Positions 27,455 to 34,000 of a DNA stretch of 64,000 nt are shown here, piece by piece; the stretch's first letter is position 1; the number at the start of each line of letters is the position of its first letter. The position numbers were made by a program, and so were the translations under genes. Source of the stretch: Neptuniibacter halophilus (lineage in GTDB: Bacteria > Pseudomonadota > Gammaproteobacteria > Pseudomonadales > Balneatricaceae); contig NZ_AP027292.1 in the NCBI RefSeq assembly GCF_030295765.1, positions 3,472,001-3,536,000 of the forward strand, in the 5' to 3' direction. Under the pieces are notes generated by a model, which was not told where the DNA came from, did not search any database, and saw nothing but the letters and a program-made list of their open reading frames with translations.

Positions 27455-28054
27455 TTACGGCATGTAAAGATCGCCATAAAAGCCGGTGGTCGTGAGCTTG
27501 ATTGTTACCGGTTCGGTACCGGTATTTTGCCAGTACCAGCCATGTGTTCCGGCAAAGGGTGCCGTGAAGTTACCACTGGCTTGCTGTTGTTCCTTGCCGA
27601 TCCAGTAACTGGTGAACTCGTCTTTACCTGCACTGGGTGGTTCTCCGTGCATGTCAAAGTAAACGGTTCCACCTTCTGCCTTCCAGTGAAAGATGAAGTT
27701 ATCTCCCTGTTCCATCGGTGACTTGATTTCAGCGCCTTGCCGGGGCAGCAGAGTCAGCGTCATAGTATCGGAACGGGGCTGTTCCTGGCCTTTCCATACC
27801 GGGGCAGCACTGCCGAGAATGAGATTTTCCAGATCAGCTTTCACGGGGAGTTCTTCCAGTTCGGCGTCATTGGCCTCGTTCAGGACTGTCAGGCCCAAAG
27901 CCTTGCCAATACCGGTTGGGTCAATGCCGTACTCGGCCGGCAACACAGTGGTCAGCAGAATGACTGAAGCCGCTGCACCGGCTGCTACTGTAGCTTTGAT
28001 CAGGCTTTTCGTGGACGGCAGTCCATCTTTATTGATATGGGTAATATTAGTCAT
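27455..28054 (-). CDS. Membrane-anchored periplasmic protein of the HupE cassette
   Basis: This 199-residue protein has one N-terminal membrane helix (about 18-42) and a periplasmic domain with strands and aromatic residues (HWKAEGGTVYFDMHGEP, GTHGWYWQNTG). Proteins of this type are annotated as transmembrane anchor proteins beside HupE-like genes. It lies 12 bases after the HupE-like gene. Conserved His and Met (YFDMHGEP) could contact a metal. Confidence 0.75.
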   Translation of the reverse strand: MTNITHINKDGLPSTKSLIKATVAAGAAASVILLTTVLPAEYGIDPTGIGKALGLTVLNEANDAELEELPVKADLENLILGSAAPVWKGQEQPRSDTMTLTLLPRQGAEIKSPMEQGDNFIFHWKAEGGTVYFDMHGEPPSAGKDEFTSYWIGKEQQQASGNFTAPFAGTHGWYWQNTGTEPVTIKLTTTGFYGDLYMP

Positions 28055-28066
28055 GGTATAGCTCTC

Positions 28067-28801
28067 CTATGCCGTAACCCAGTAGCCGGTTAACTGATAG
28101 CCGATAAGTAAGAAACCTGCTGCCATCAGGATGACATTGGTTGTAAATGCGTGGTAATCAAACGAATTCGATTTACGCCAGAAGTTCATCAGAATCAAAA
28201 TGCCTGCGAGTGCGAGCAGTTGTCCTATCTCGACCCCGACGTTGAAGGCCAGAATGTTAGCCACCAGACCGTCTTCGGAGAGGGTGAAATCCTGTAGTTT
28301 GGTCGCTAAACCGAACCCATGGAAAAAACCAAAGATCAGTACCGCTGCTTTTGTGCTTGGCTGAAATCCGAACCAGCGACGGAAGGCGCCGAGATTATCA
28401 AGGGCCTTATAGACCACTGACAGGCCAATGATTGCATCGACGATATAAGGATTAACATGGGTCTCGCTCAGTACGCCGTAGAGCAGCGTTACACTATGAC
28501 CCACAGCAAACAGGGTTACGTAGATCGCCACATCTTTCATGCGAAACAGAAAGAAGATAACGCCGAAGAGAAACAGCAGGTGATCGTAGCCGGTCACCAT
28601 GTGTTTTGCTCCCAGATAGACGAACGGCAGCAGTTGCATACCACTGGCCGATTCGATGAAAACGGCATCACCCTCGGCTACACCGTGTGCTAAGGCTTGT
28701 ATTGGAAAAACCATCGCTAAAAGTACGATAAAAAACTTGCCCGCGCCCACGAGAGCTGCTTTGAAAGCAGGCGTGTTGGCAGGCGAATACACTGGATTCA
28801 T
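28067..28801 (-). CDS. HupE/UreJ-like membrane protein
   Basis: This 244-residue protein has six or seven membrane helices and the HupE/UreJ signatures: His in GYDHLLFLFG, a GHS motif, and FGFFHGFGLA. HupE and UreJ proteins import nickel or related metals for hydrogenase or urease. Neither enzyme is encoded in the window, so the metal is unknown. A good SD (GGAGAAA) precedes the ATG. It is second in a four-gene minus-strand cassette. Confidence 0.85.
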   Translation of the reverse strand: MNPVYSPANTPAFKAALVGAGKFFIVLLAMVFPIQALAHGVAEGDAVFIESASGMQLLPFVYLGAKHMVTGYDHLLFLFGVIFFLFRMKDVAIYVTLFAVGHSVTLLYGVLSETHVNPYIVDAIIGLSVVYKALDNLGAFRRWFGFQPSTKAAVLIFGFFHGFGLATKLQDFTLSEDGLVANILAFNVGVEIGQLLALAGILILMNFWRKSNSFDYHAFTTNVILMAAGFLLIGYQLTGYWVTA

Positions 28802-28857
28802 ACCAGTTTCTCCATTCGTATTTTATTAACTTGATTGCGCAATGCGCTGTGTCGTGG

Positions 28858-29244
28858 TTAAGCGAGTGGCGCGCGCGGAGGCCTGTAAGGCCCCTTGAGG
28901 TAAGGAGGCGTGGGGGTAATGATCCGTGACGCAAAATAAATATCATGAAGCGCGTCAGGGCGTTCGGGGAAAGGCATCAGAAAAGAATGATGATCCAGTG
29001 CAAGTACAGTATGCACAAGGGGGTGTTCATCGTCGGAGAGGCCTGAAGACTCATCGTGCAGGTGATCAAGTTTCGGCGCATGGTAATGCCCGTGCGCTAT
29101 CGCTATCTCTTCAGGGTCAACCAGAGGCGCAATATCATGCTGGGCCAACTCGGCAGCCCAGATTCCGCGGAACAGCGAGGCAATAAGCAGTAACGCAGTA
29201 ATTGCGATACGTAGCGCTTTTCGGGCGTGGTTTCTCTGCCGCAT
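28858..29244 (-). CDS. His-rich exported protein, possible metal-binding
   Basis: This 128-residue protein has an N-terminal hydrophobic segment (about 12-30) that looks like a signal peptide. A His/Asp-rich part follows (HGHYHAPKLDHLHDE, LDHHS) and then a Pro-rich C-terminus (TPPYLKGPYRPPRAP). The His clusters suggest divalent metal binding in the periplasm. It is the first gene of the cassette, 56 bases before the HupE-like gene. I do not recognise the family. Confidence 0.7.
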   Translation of the reverse strand: MRQRNHARKALRIAITALLLIASLFRGIWAAELAQHDIAPLVDPEEIAIAHGHYHAPKLDHLHDESSGLSDDEHPLVHTVLALDHHSFLMPFPERPDALHDIYFASRIITPTPPYLKGPYRPPRAPLA

Positions 29245-29410
29245 TATATAGAATATGTCCGGTGACGTTTAACTAACACGCCCGATTCTAGCTGAGCCGG
29301 CATCGGAAAGAAATGATCCTCAAGTTGCGTTCTGTTGACCTGAAGTCGTATGCGGTTGGGTTACTCAGAGCGCTGAACCGGTTTGCGCAGGAATGAATAA
29401 TTGTGGAATG

Positions 29411-29462
29411 CCTTCCTCGTGTAACGTCCGTGAACACGACCATCGCCCTGATGGGAGGAAGG
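29411..29462. other. Potential three-way-junction structure downstream of the first paralogue
   Basis: CCTTCCTC and GAGGAAGG pair over 8 bp and enclose two small hairpins: GTGT/ACAC and CATC/GATG. It lies 25 bases past the stop of the gene at 29488-29808. There is no T-tract, so it is not a standard terminator. It could be chance or a processed RNA end. Confidence 0.35.
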
Positions 29463-29487
29463 GGTTTCCAGCGAGGAACTAAAAAAC

Positions 29488-29808
29488 TTATATAACCCCG
29501 GTGAGTTTGGCTACTTTACCGACAGACAGGTCCAGATCGACGGCGACAGGTCGGTCTGTTGAGCGCCGGCCAGAGGAAACGGGGTTTCGTTTGGAGCTGA
29601 TGCTGTCACGCATTGGCCCGTTAGGGTGCCTGCGATCATAACGGGTTTTACGTCGCTCAGTGCCTTCATGCTGGTCGTGATGATAAGTGACCAGCCATTC
29701 ATGGGCATGGCTCAGGGTGGGCAGGTTTGGGCTGATCTGTTGATTACTGTCATCAATCCAGTAATAGGTAAACTGATAATCACCGAAATCTTTAACTAGC
29801 TTTGACAT
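29488..29808 (-). CDS. Paralogue 1 of a five-member family of small Arg-rich proteins
   Basis: This 106-residue protein belongs to a local family that I do not recognise. Shared positions are LVKD 4-7, YYWID 15-19, SP 26-27, EW 37-38, ERR 51-53, DRR 58-60, GRRSTD 80-85 and VDLDL 90-94. The N-terminal 45 residues look folded, the Arg-rich middle looks flexible, and the C-terminus looks helical. There is no signal peptide or membrane segment. It groups with the genes at 30501-30836 and 31029-31361 (YWID form). It appears to have its own promoter region. Confidence 0.85.
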   Translation of the reverse strand: MSKLVKDFGDYQFTYYWIDDSNQQISPNLPTLSHAHEWLVTYHHDQHEGTERRKTRYDRRHPNGPMRDSISSKRNPVSSGRRSTDRPVAVDLDLSVGKVAKLTGVI

Positions 29809-29884
29809 GACTACAACCTGAAATGTCTCTGCACCAGAGTCTCTTTATAAGGCTAGTTTATTTAATTATCTGATCGGTGTTTAT

Positions 29885-29897
29885 AGGAAAAATTCTT
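29885..29897. repeat. AGGAAAAATTCTT element upstream of paralogue 1
   Basis: A near-palindrome 77 bases upstream of the start of paralogue 1, similar to 31464-31476 (upstream of paralogue 4) and 9818-9830. Flanking AT-rich bases are also alike (CAAAAT on the minus strand side). Confidence 0.4.
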
Positions 29898-29948
29898 AAT
29901 TTTGTTGCGCTGCACACTAAAGTGTATAACGGGCTAAAACAACACCCT

Positions 29949-29979
29949 CACAGCAGCAGTGTTACGTAAACACGCTGTG
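29949..29979. other. Bulged inverted repeat downstream of paralogue 2
   Basis: CACAGC plus GTGTT pair with AACAC plus GCTGTG around ACGTA, with a 4-base bulge on the left arm. It lies 31 bases after the stop of paralogue 2. It has no strong T-tract, so it may be a weak terminator or an mRNA end stabiliser. Confidence 0.4.
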
Positions 29980-30009
29980 GAGAATCGGAGGCGGGTTATT
30001 GGTCAGGGT

Positions 30010-30336
30010 TTATGTTGATTGAGTAAGATAGACCGATAGTTTGTCTGCTGCCAGATCAATATCCACCGTTACCGGGATATCAGTGATGCGCCGGCCCTGG
30101 GGGCGTATTCTGGCGACGTAAAGGGCAATGTCCATCGCGCGTCGTGAGCTCTCATCCTGACGTCTGTCGATAACTGAACGCCTTCTTTCTTCGCCTGCAT
30201 AAAGTGAAAACAGGTAGGTGTCGCGCCACTCTTTGGCAAGATTAAGGTTTGCAAGGTGCGGGCTGATCATTACGTCATCGGTGTCATTCCAGTAGTAGAC
30301 AATACTGGACCGATGCAGATCTTTAACCAGTCTCAT
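30010..30336 (-). CDS. Paralogue 2 of the small Arg-rich family
   Basis: This 108-residue protein has the family pattern LVKD, YYWND, ISP, AKEW, EERR, DRR, GRRITD and VDIDLAADKL. It is closest to paralogue 5 (31709-32029). The two share RLVKDL, IVY(Y/F)W, LA(K/E)EWR, the IDRR spacing and a GRR(I/K)TD(I/V)PV(T/E)VDID C-terminus, roughly half identical by eye. A good SD (GGAGG) precedes the ATG. Function is unknown. Confidence 0.85.
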   Translation of the reverse strand: MRLVKDLHRSSIVYYWNDTDDVMISPHLANLNLAKEWRDTYLFSLYAGEERRRSVIDRRQDESSRRAMDIALYVARIRPQGRRITDIPVTVDIDLAADKLSVYLTQST

Positions 30337-30500
30337 CTTTACCTCCGTGAGTCAGGATAAAAGAGACCCTCCGTGGTCAGAGTATTCGCTGGTTAGTTAC
30401 TGAAGGATGGTTCAATAAAGGGAGCTGTCAAAATCTGATCAGGGCTCCGGGGTATCTGACAGGGGAGCGGAGGCGCGATTCGTTGGTTTACCATTGTTTG

Positions 30501-30836
30501 TCAGGCGGTTTTAACCTGATTCTTCAGGACCTGAATTTTCTGTATGGCAAGATCGACATCGACTTTGTTTAACTGGTCTGTGAGACGACGCCCTTCATTG
30601 GAACTGTAGCGGCGGCAAAAAAATGCGGCTTCGGGGGAGGCTGGTTTTTGTAAGGCTCTTCGATCGTTGCGATATCGTCGGCGTTCAGTGAAAGTATAAA
30701 GCGAATAGTGGTAGTCGATAATCCATTCTCTGGCATGAATGATGGTTTTCATCTCAGGGCTGATTTTCTCCTGTTGGCCATCAATCCAGTAAAAAATGAC
30801 CTCGTACTCTTTGAGATCCCTGACCAATTGATACAT
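30501..30836 (-). CDS. Paralogue 3 of the small Arg-rich family
   Basis: This 111-residue protein has the family pattern LVRD, FYWID, ISP, AREW, TERR, DRR, GRRLTD and VDVDLAIQKI. It is the most divergent copy: the P-V of the TDxPV segment is lost, and there are two extra Cys-Arg-Arg residues in the linker (FFCRRY). The ATG at 30836 has a GGTGGGA SD. The frame extends six codons upstream without support. Confidence 0.82.
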   Translation of the reverse strand: MYQLVRDLKEYEVIFYWIDGQQEKISPEMKTIIHAREWIIDYHYSLYTFTERRRYRNDRRALQKPASPEAAFFCRRYSSNEGRRLTDQLNKVDVDLAIQKIQVLKNQVKTA

Positions 30837-30979
30837 AGCATCCCACCTGAACATACTGAAAATATTGATGCGGTTTGTGCAAGCTCAGTAGTTTCAGTAT
30901 AGAAAAGCCTGATTAAATGGGTGCCCGGGAATGGGCAGGGCAGAAAAACGGGGCGGAGCAGGTTCAGAGGAGATATGGC

Positions 30980-31013
30980 CTGAGCCCCCGGAATATCGGC
31001 TTTCAGGGCTCAG
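30980..31013. other. Inverted repeat downstream of paralogue 4
   Basis: CTGAGCCC and GGGCTCAG (8 bp) enclose an 18-base loop with a smaller CCG/CGG hairpin. It lies 15 bases after the stop of paralogue 4 and lacks a T-tract. Confidence 0.4.
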
Positions 31014-31028
31014 ACAGGATGAGTAAGA

Positions 31029-31361
31029 TTACGCGGATTCTGAAGTGTCTATACAATTTTTCAATTTATCGGCCGACAGATCCAGGTCAATTTTAATGGG
31101 ACGGTCACTGGCCCGACGGCCAACCGATGTGGTGATTCGACGTGAGCTGGGCTGCCCCTCTTTTTTACTGTCGGTCAGCATCCGTCTGTCCGCTTTGCGC
31201 TGTCTTCTCTCAGTGCCGGAGCGTTGCTTAAAGTCGTACTCAACCAGCCACTCTTTGGCGTGTATCAGGGTGCGCAGGTTGGGGCTGACTTTATTGGCAT
31301 CATCATCAATCCAGTAAAAAACAAACTGGAATTCTTCAAAATCTTTTACAAGTCGGAACAT
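31029..31361 (-). CDS. Paralogue 4 of the small Arg-rich family
   Basis: This 110-residue protein has the family pattern LVKD, FYWIDDD, SPNL, TLIHAKEW, TERR, DRR, GRRASDRP and IDLDLSADKL. It is closest to paralogue 1, sharing the GRRxSDRP or GRRxTDRP step and FxFYWIDD-like start. The linker between DRR and GRR is Ser/Lys-rich and likely disordered. Function is unknown. Confidence 0.85.
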   Translation of the reverse strand: MFRLVKDFEEFQFVFYWIDDDANKVSPNLRTLIHAKEWLVEYDFKQRSGTERRQRKADRRMLTDSKKEGQPSSRRITTSVGRRASDRPIKIDLDLSADKLKNCIDTSESA

Positions 31362-31463
31362 TACAGGTGGACCTAACGGATACAGCTTAGAGAACTTAAT
31401 ACATGGGTGATCTGTATGATCACGCTTCTTATATTTTTGAATGGGCGATTATAGGGATAAATC

Positions 31464-31476
31464 AGGAAAAATTCCT
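31464..31476. repeat. AGGAAAAATTCCT palindrome upstream of paralogue 4
   Basis: AGGAA and TTCCT are perfect arms around AAA, 103 bases before the start of paralogue 4. It matches the elements at 29885-29897 and 9818-9830, together with part of the flanking sequence. Confidence 0.45.
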
Positions 31477-31684
31477 TATTTCTGTGCTGTTGACTAAGCT
31501 ATAAGTGACAGGTTCTGGATTGTAGCCAGAAGTATCCTCCCACCCTGTGGGTGTATTGGAACTATTTGCCATAGCGTAAGACTAAAAATCAGGTGTCCCG
31601 GTCGGCGAAAATGTCGCTCTGTACAGAGAAAAACGGCTGTTTCCGACTGTTGGGCCAGGCTAGAGGCAGGGAGGTTTATCCAAA

Positions 31685-31700
31685 TTACGTTCGAGCGTAA
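31685..31700. promoter_or_regulatory. Palindrome overlapping the leader of paralogue 5
   Basis: TTACGT-TCGA-GCGTAA is symmetric at 14 of 16 positions and ends eight bases before the ATG, abutting the ribosome binding site (GGAG, 31702-31705). It may be a repressor site or an mRNA hairpin that limits translation. Confidence 0.45.
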
Positions 31701-31708
31701 CGGAGTGA

Positions 31709-32029
31709 ATGGTGAGACTTGTTAAAGATCTAATCGATTCGGGTATTGTTTACTTCTGGGTAGACAATGATTCGGAAAAGTTAAGCCCGGATATAGCCAC
31801 ATTGGCACTGGCTGAAGAGTGGCGCACCCGGTATGTACACTCGCAGTACCCGGGTGATGAGCGTCGAAAATCTCATATTGACCGGCGTAAAAACAGGGAT
31901 AAGCGTATGGAGCTGGATGAGACCCTTTTCGCATCCCGCCTGTTACCTCATGGACGGCGTAAAACTGATGTGCCAGTTGAAGTGGATATCGATCAGGCAG
32001 CAGAAAAGTTGAAGGTGTTCTACTGCTGA
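31709..32029 (+). CDS. Paralogue 5 of the small Arg-rich family
   Basis: This 106-residue protein is the only copy on the plus strand. Its pattern is LVKD, YFWVDND, LSPDI, ALAEEW, DERR, DRR, GRRKTDVPV and VDIDQAAEKL. It is closest to paralogue 2. The SD sits only three bases from the ATG, which is short. A 16-base palindrome abuts it. No function can be assigned. Confidence 0.85.
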   Translation: MVRLVKDLIDSGIVYFWVDNDSEKLSPDIATLALAEEWRTRYVHSQYPGDERRKSHIDRRKNRDKRMELDETLFASRLLPHGRRKTDVPVEVDIDQAAEKLKVFYC

Positions 32030-32196
32030 TGGAGTAAGTCAGCGTCCGTTCTGACGGCTTAACCCGGTCTATCAATCCTTCCGCTGTAAGGCGGGATCTC
32101 TTCACTTGTCTTCGATCTTTGCCCCTTTCCGATTCTCATATTTCCCCCTGTTTCTGCTATCTGTTTTCCCCTGCTGCTTTTCAGTCACTCAGTACA

Positions 32197-32805
32197 TTAG
32201 TCGTTCAGAGCCCCGGCCAGCATCATCAGCCCGGTGTAGGTGAGCAGGCATCCCATCGCCAGATTAATCACTCTGAACAGGTACAGGGCCTGTAGCTTCT
32301 TGCCGAGTAATTGCCCCAGCAATAGATAGGTGCCCGGCGCACCGAAAGCCAGAATGCTCAGTATCAGTGACCAGAAAGCAATGCCGCTGCCACTGATATT
32401 GGCTTCTGGAAACTGGATGGTAACGATGGGCAGGATCGCGACCGGTGCCTTGGGGTTTAACAGTTGCAACAGCAAGCCGTGGTGAAAACGATGTGAAACC
32501 TGACGTGACTCATCCTGCCGGGCGGTCAGCGCTGATTGCCGCCAACTGGCGTGGAGTATTTTACCGGCGAGATAGAGTACATAAGCACTGCCGAGAATCG
32601 CGATCGGTTGCTGCCATTGGGGTGATATGAGCCACACACCGGCGTAGCCAAAGAGCAGAAACAGAACCAGCATCGCGCTGCCGACACCGAGGCAGAACCC
32701 AAGATACTGGCGCGCCTGCCCGTTGAGGCCGGCATTCATGCTCAGCAGGTTAACCGGGCCAGGGGTATACATAATGCCGAAGGCATAGAGCAATATCTCC
32801 ACCAT
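32197..32805 (-). CDS. LysE-family amino acid or metabolite exporter
   Basis: This 202-residue protein has six membrane helices and the LysE/RhtB start GIMYTPGPVNLLSMNAGL. The family exports amino acids, homoserine lactone-type compounds or other small metabolites. It lies 36 bases after an AraC-type regulator on the same strand, which probably controls it. Confidence 0.9.
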   Translation of the reverse strand: MVEILLYAFGIMYTPGPVNLLSMNAGLNGQARQYLGFCLGVGSAMLVLFLLFGYAGVWLISPQWQQPIAILGSAYVLYLAGKILHASWRQSALTARQDESRQVSHRFHHGLLLQLLNPKAPVAILPIVTIQFPEANISGSGIAFWSLILSILAFGAPGTYLLLGQLLGKKLQALYLFRVINLAMGCLLTYTGLMMLAGALND

Positions 32806-32841
32806 CGTGAATTCCTTTTTCGTTGTGAGGTGAGCGTTGTG

Positions 32842-33672
32842 TCAGCGACCGAGAACCAGTTGCTGATACCTTTTCGGGGTCATGCCGTATACCGGCTTGA
32901 AGCGCCGGTTAAAGTGGCTGAGGTCGGTAAATCCGTAATCGAACACCACATCGTTCAGGTCAGCACCGTTCGCCAGTGCCTCACGGGCACGGTTAATACG
33001 GCTGTTGAGCACATACTGGTGTGGGGTGATACCAAATTGTTGCCGGAACAGGCGCAGAAAATGGTATTTAGACAGGTTTGCTGCGTCGCTGATCTGGTCA
33101 AGCGAGAGTTCATCTTTAAGGTGGGCTTCTATATAGTCCCGTGCCTGCAGCAACAAGCGGTCAGTTTTACTGCGGCGGATATCCCCGTTCCAGCGGGCAA
33201 AGCGTTGGGCAATCCGGCTGGCTATCTGGTAGAGCTCGCACTCCTGCTGCAAGGGATCAGCGCCCGGGCTGTCAATCATTGCCGCCAGATTAAGCAGGGT
33301 CTGTTGCAGTGGCTGATCCTGCAACAATGTGTCAGGCACCTGAAAATCTTCGCTGTTGGCAATGCCGGCTGCCTGCAGCATCGGTTGCAACTGAGTTGGA
33401 TGAATATAAAGCATCCGGTACTGCAGCGGTGTGCTGTCACCGGAGTGGCCATCATGAATCTGTCCGGGGTTGAACAGCATAATGTTACCGGGTTGGCTGC
33501 TGTGGAAAGCGCCTCCGGAGAAAAAATTCTGCCGGCCTTTTAGGGTAACCCCTAAGGCATATTCCTCATGGGCGTGTTTGCCATAAGAGAAATCGGCCAT
33601 CTCCGCCTGAAGCAGGGTGACCTGATCCAGGTGTGGGCTTTTCTGATAGTGGAAGTTATTACTGGAATCCAT
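32842..33672 (-). CDS. AraC-family regulator (cupin plus HTH)
   Basis: This 276-residue regulator has an N-terminal cupin-like ligand domain (about 15-110; SYGKHAHEEYALGVTLKG) and a C-terminal AraC double helix-turn-helix (about 175-272, with LSKYHFLRLFRQQFGITPHQY and GFTDLSHFNRRFKPVYGMTP). It is upstream of, and likely cotranscribed with, the LysE exporter gene. Confidence 0.93.
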   Translation of the reverse strand: MDSSNNFHYQKSPHLDQVTLLQAEMADFSYGKHAHEEYALGVTLKGRQNFFSGGAFHSSQPGNIMLFNPGQIHDGHSGDSTPLQYRMLYIHPTQLQPMLQAAGIANSEDFQVPDTLLQDQPLQQTLLNLAAMIDSPGADPLQQECELYQIASRIAQRFARWNGDIRRSKTDRLLLQARDYIEAHLKDELSLDQISDAANLSKYHFLRLFRQQFGITPHQYVLNSRINRAREALANGADLNDVVFDYGFTDLSHFNRRFKPVYGMTPKRYQQLVLGR

Positions 33673-33941
33673 CCGCTTACGACTCTGTTCAACAGGCTTA
33701 ATTTAACCGACTTTGAGTCTTAAGTTTAGGGCCTTACCGGGAACAGGAATTGGACAAAATTGCTCGATTGAGGGGAATCACTCAGTCAGCACAGCTAAAG
33801 GCCCTGTCATTCGCGCAGACGATGGCAGTTTTCAGGCCTCAATTGGGCAGCAGTCAGATCCGTTCTCCTCTGCGTTACCTGCGAAAACACACTTACAGCG
33901 AAGAGTTACTTGCAATTTTGCAGGCAGCAATTATTATTCTC
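33673..33941. other. Intergenic region, no credible gene
   Basis: About 270 bases between the AraC gene and the Fur-like site. Two overlapping open frames exist here but lack ribosome binding sites and family resemblance, so they are not annotated. Confidence 0.5.
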
Positions 33942-33960
33942 GCAAATGAGAATCGTTATC
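33942..33960. promoter_or_regulatory. Fur box upstream of a chemotaxis receptor gene
   Basis: The site GCAAATGAGAATCGTTATC matches the 19-base Fur consensus (GATAATGATAATCATTATC) at 15 positions and contains the TGAGAAT/GTTATCA core. It lies 40 bases before the ATG at 34001, a typical repressor position. Confidence 0.65.
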
Positions 33961-34000
33961 ATTCAATTGTAAATCCCTAATGTAGCTGGTTGTAATTAAG

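Larger units (their letters stand above)
31362..31708. other. Intergenic region between divergent paralogues 4 and 5
   Basis: This 347-base spacer holds promoters for paralogues 4 (-) and 5 (+). It contains the AGGAAAAATTCCT element (31464-31476), a short GC hairpin (CCCACCCTGTGGG, about 31540-31552), and the palindrome at 31685-31700. I see no gene. Confidence 0.5.

Noticed and set aside
29301..29480. Integron attC-like structure near the paralogue cluster
   Set aside because: The GTTRRRY and RYYYAAC core sites do not occur with the right spacing, and there is no integron integrase in the window.
29488..32029. Toxin-antitoxin or CRISPR-like array as an explanation of the tandem genes
   Set aside because: All five genes are paralogues of each other, no second conserved partner gene lies between them, and there are no regular direct repeats with spacers.
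33713..33980. Two overlapping open frames of 76-78 codons before the Fur box
   Set aside because: No ribosome binding site, non-ATG starts, no family resemblance, and one runs through the Fur site.
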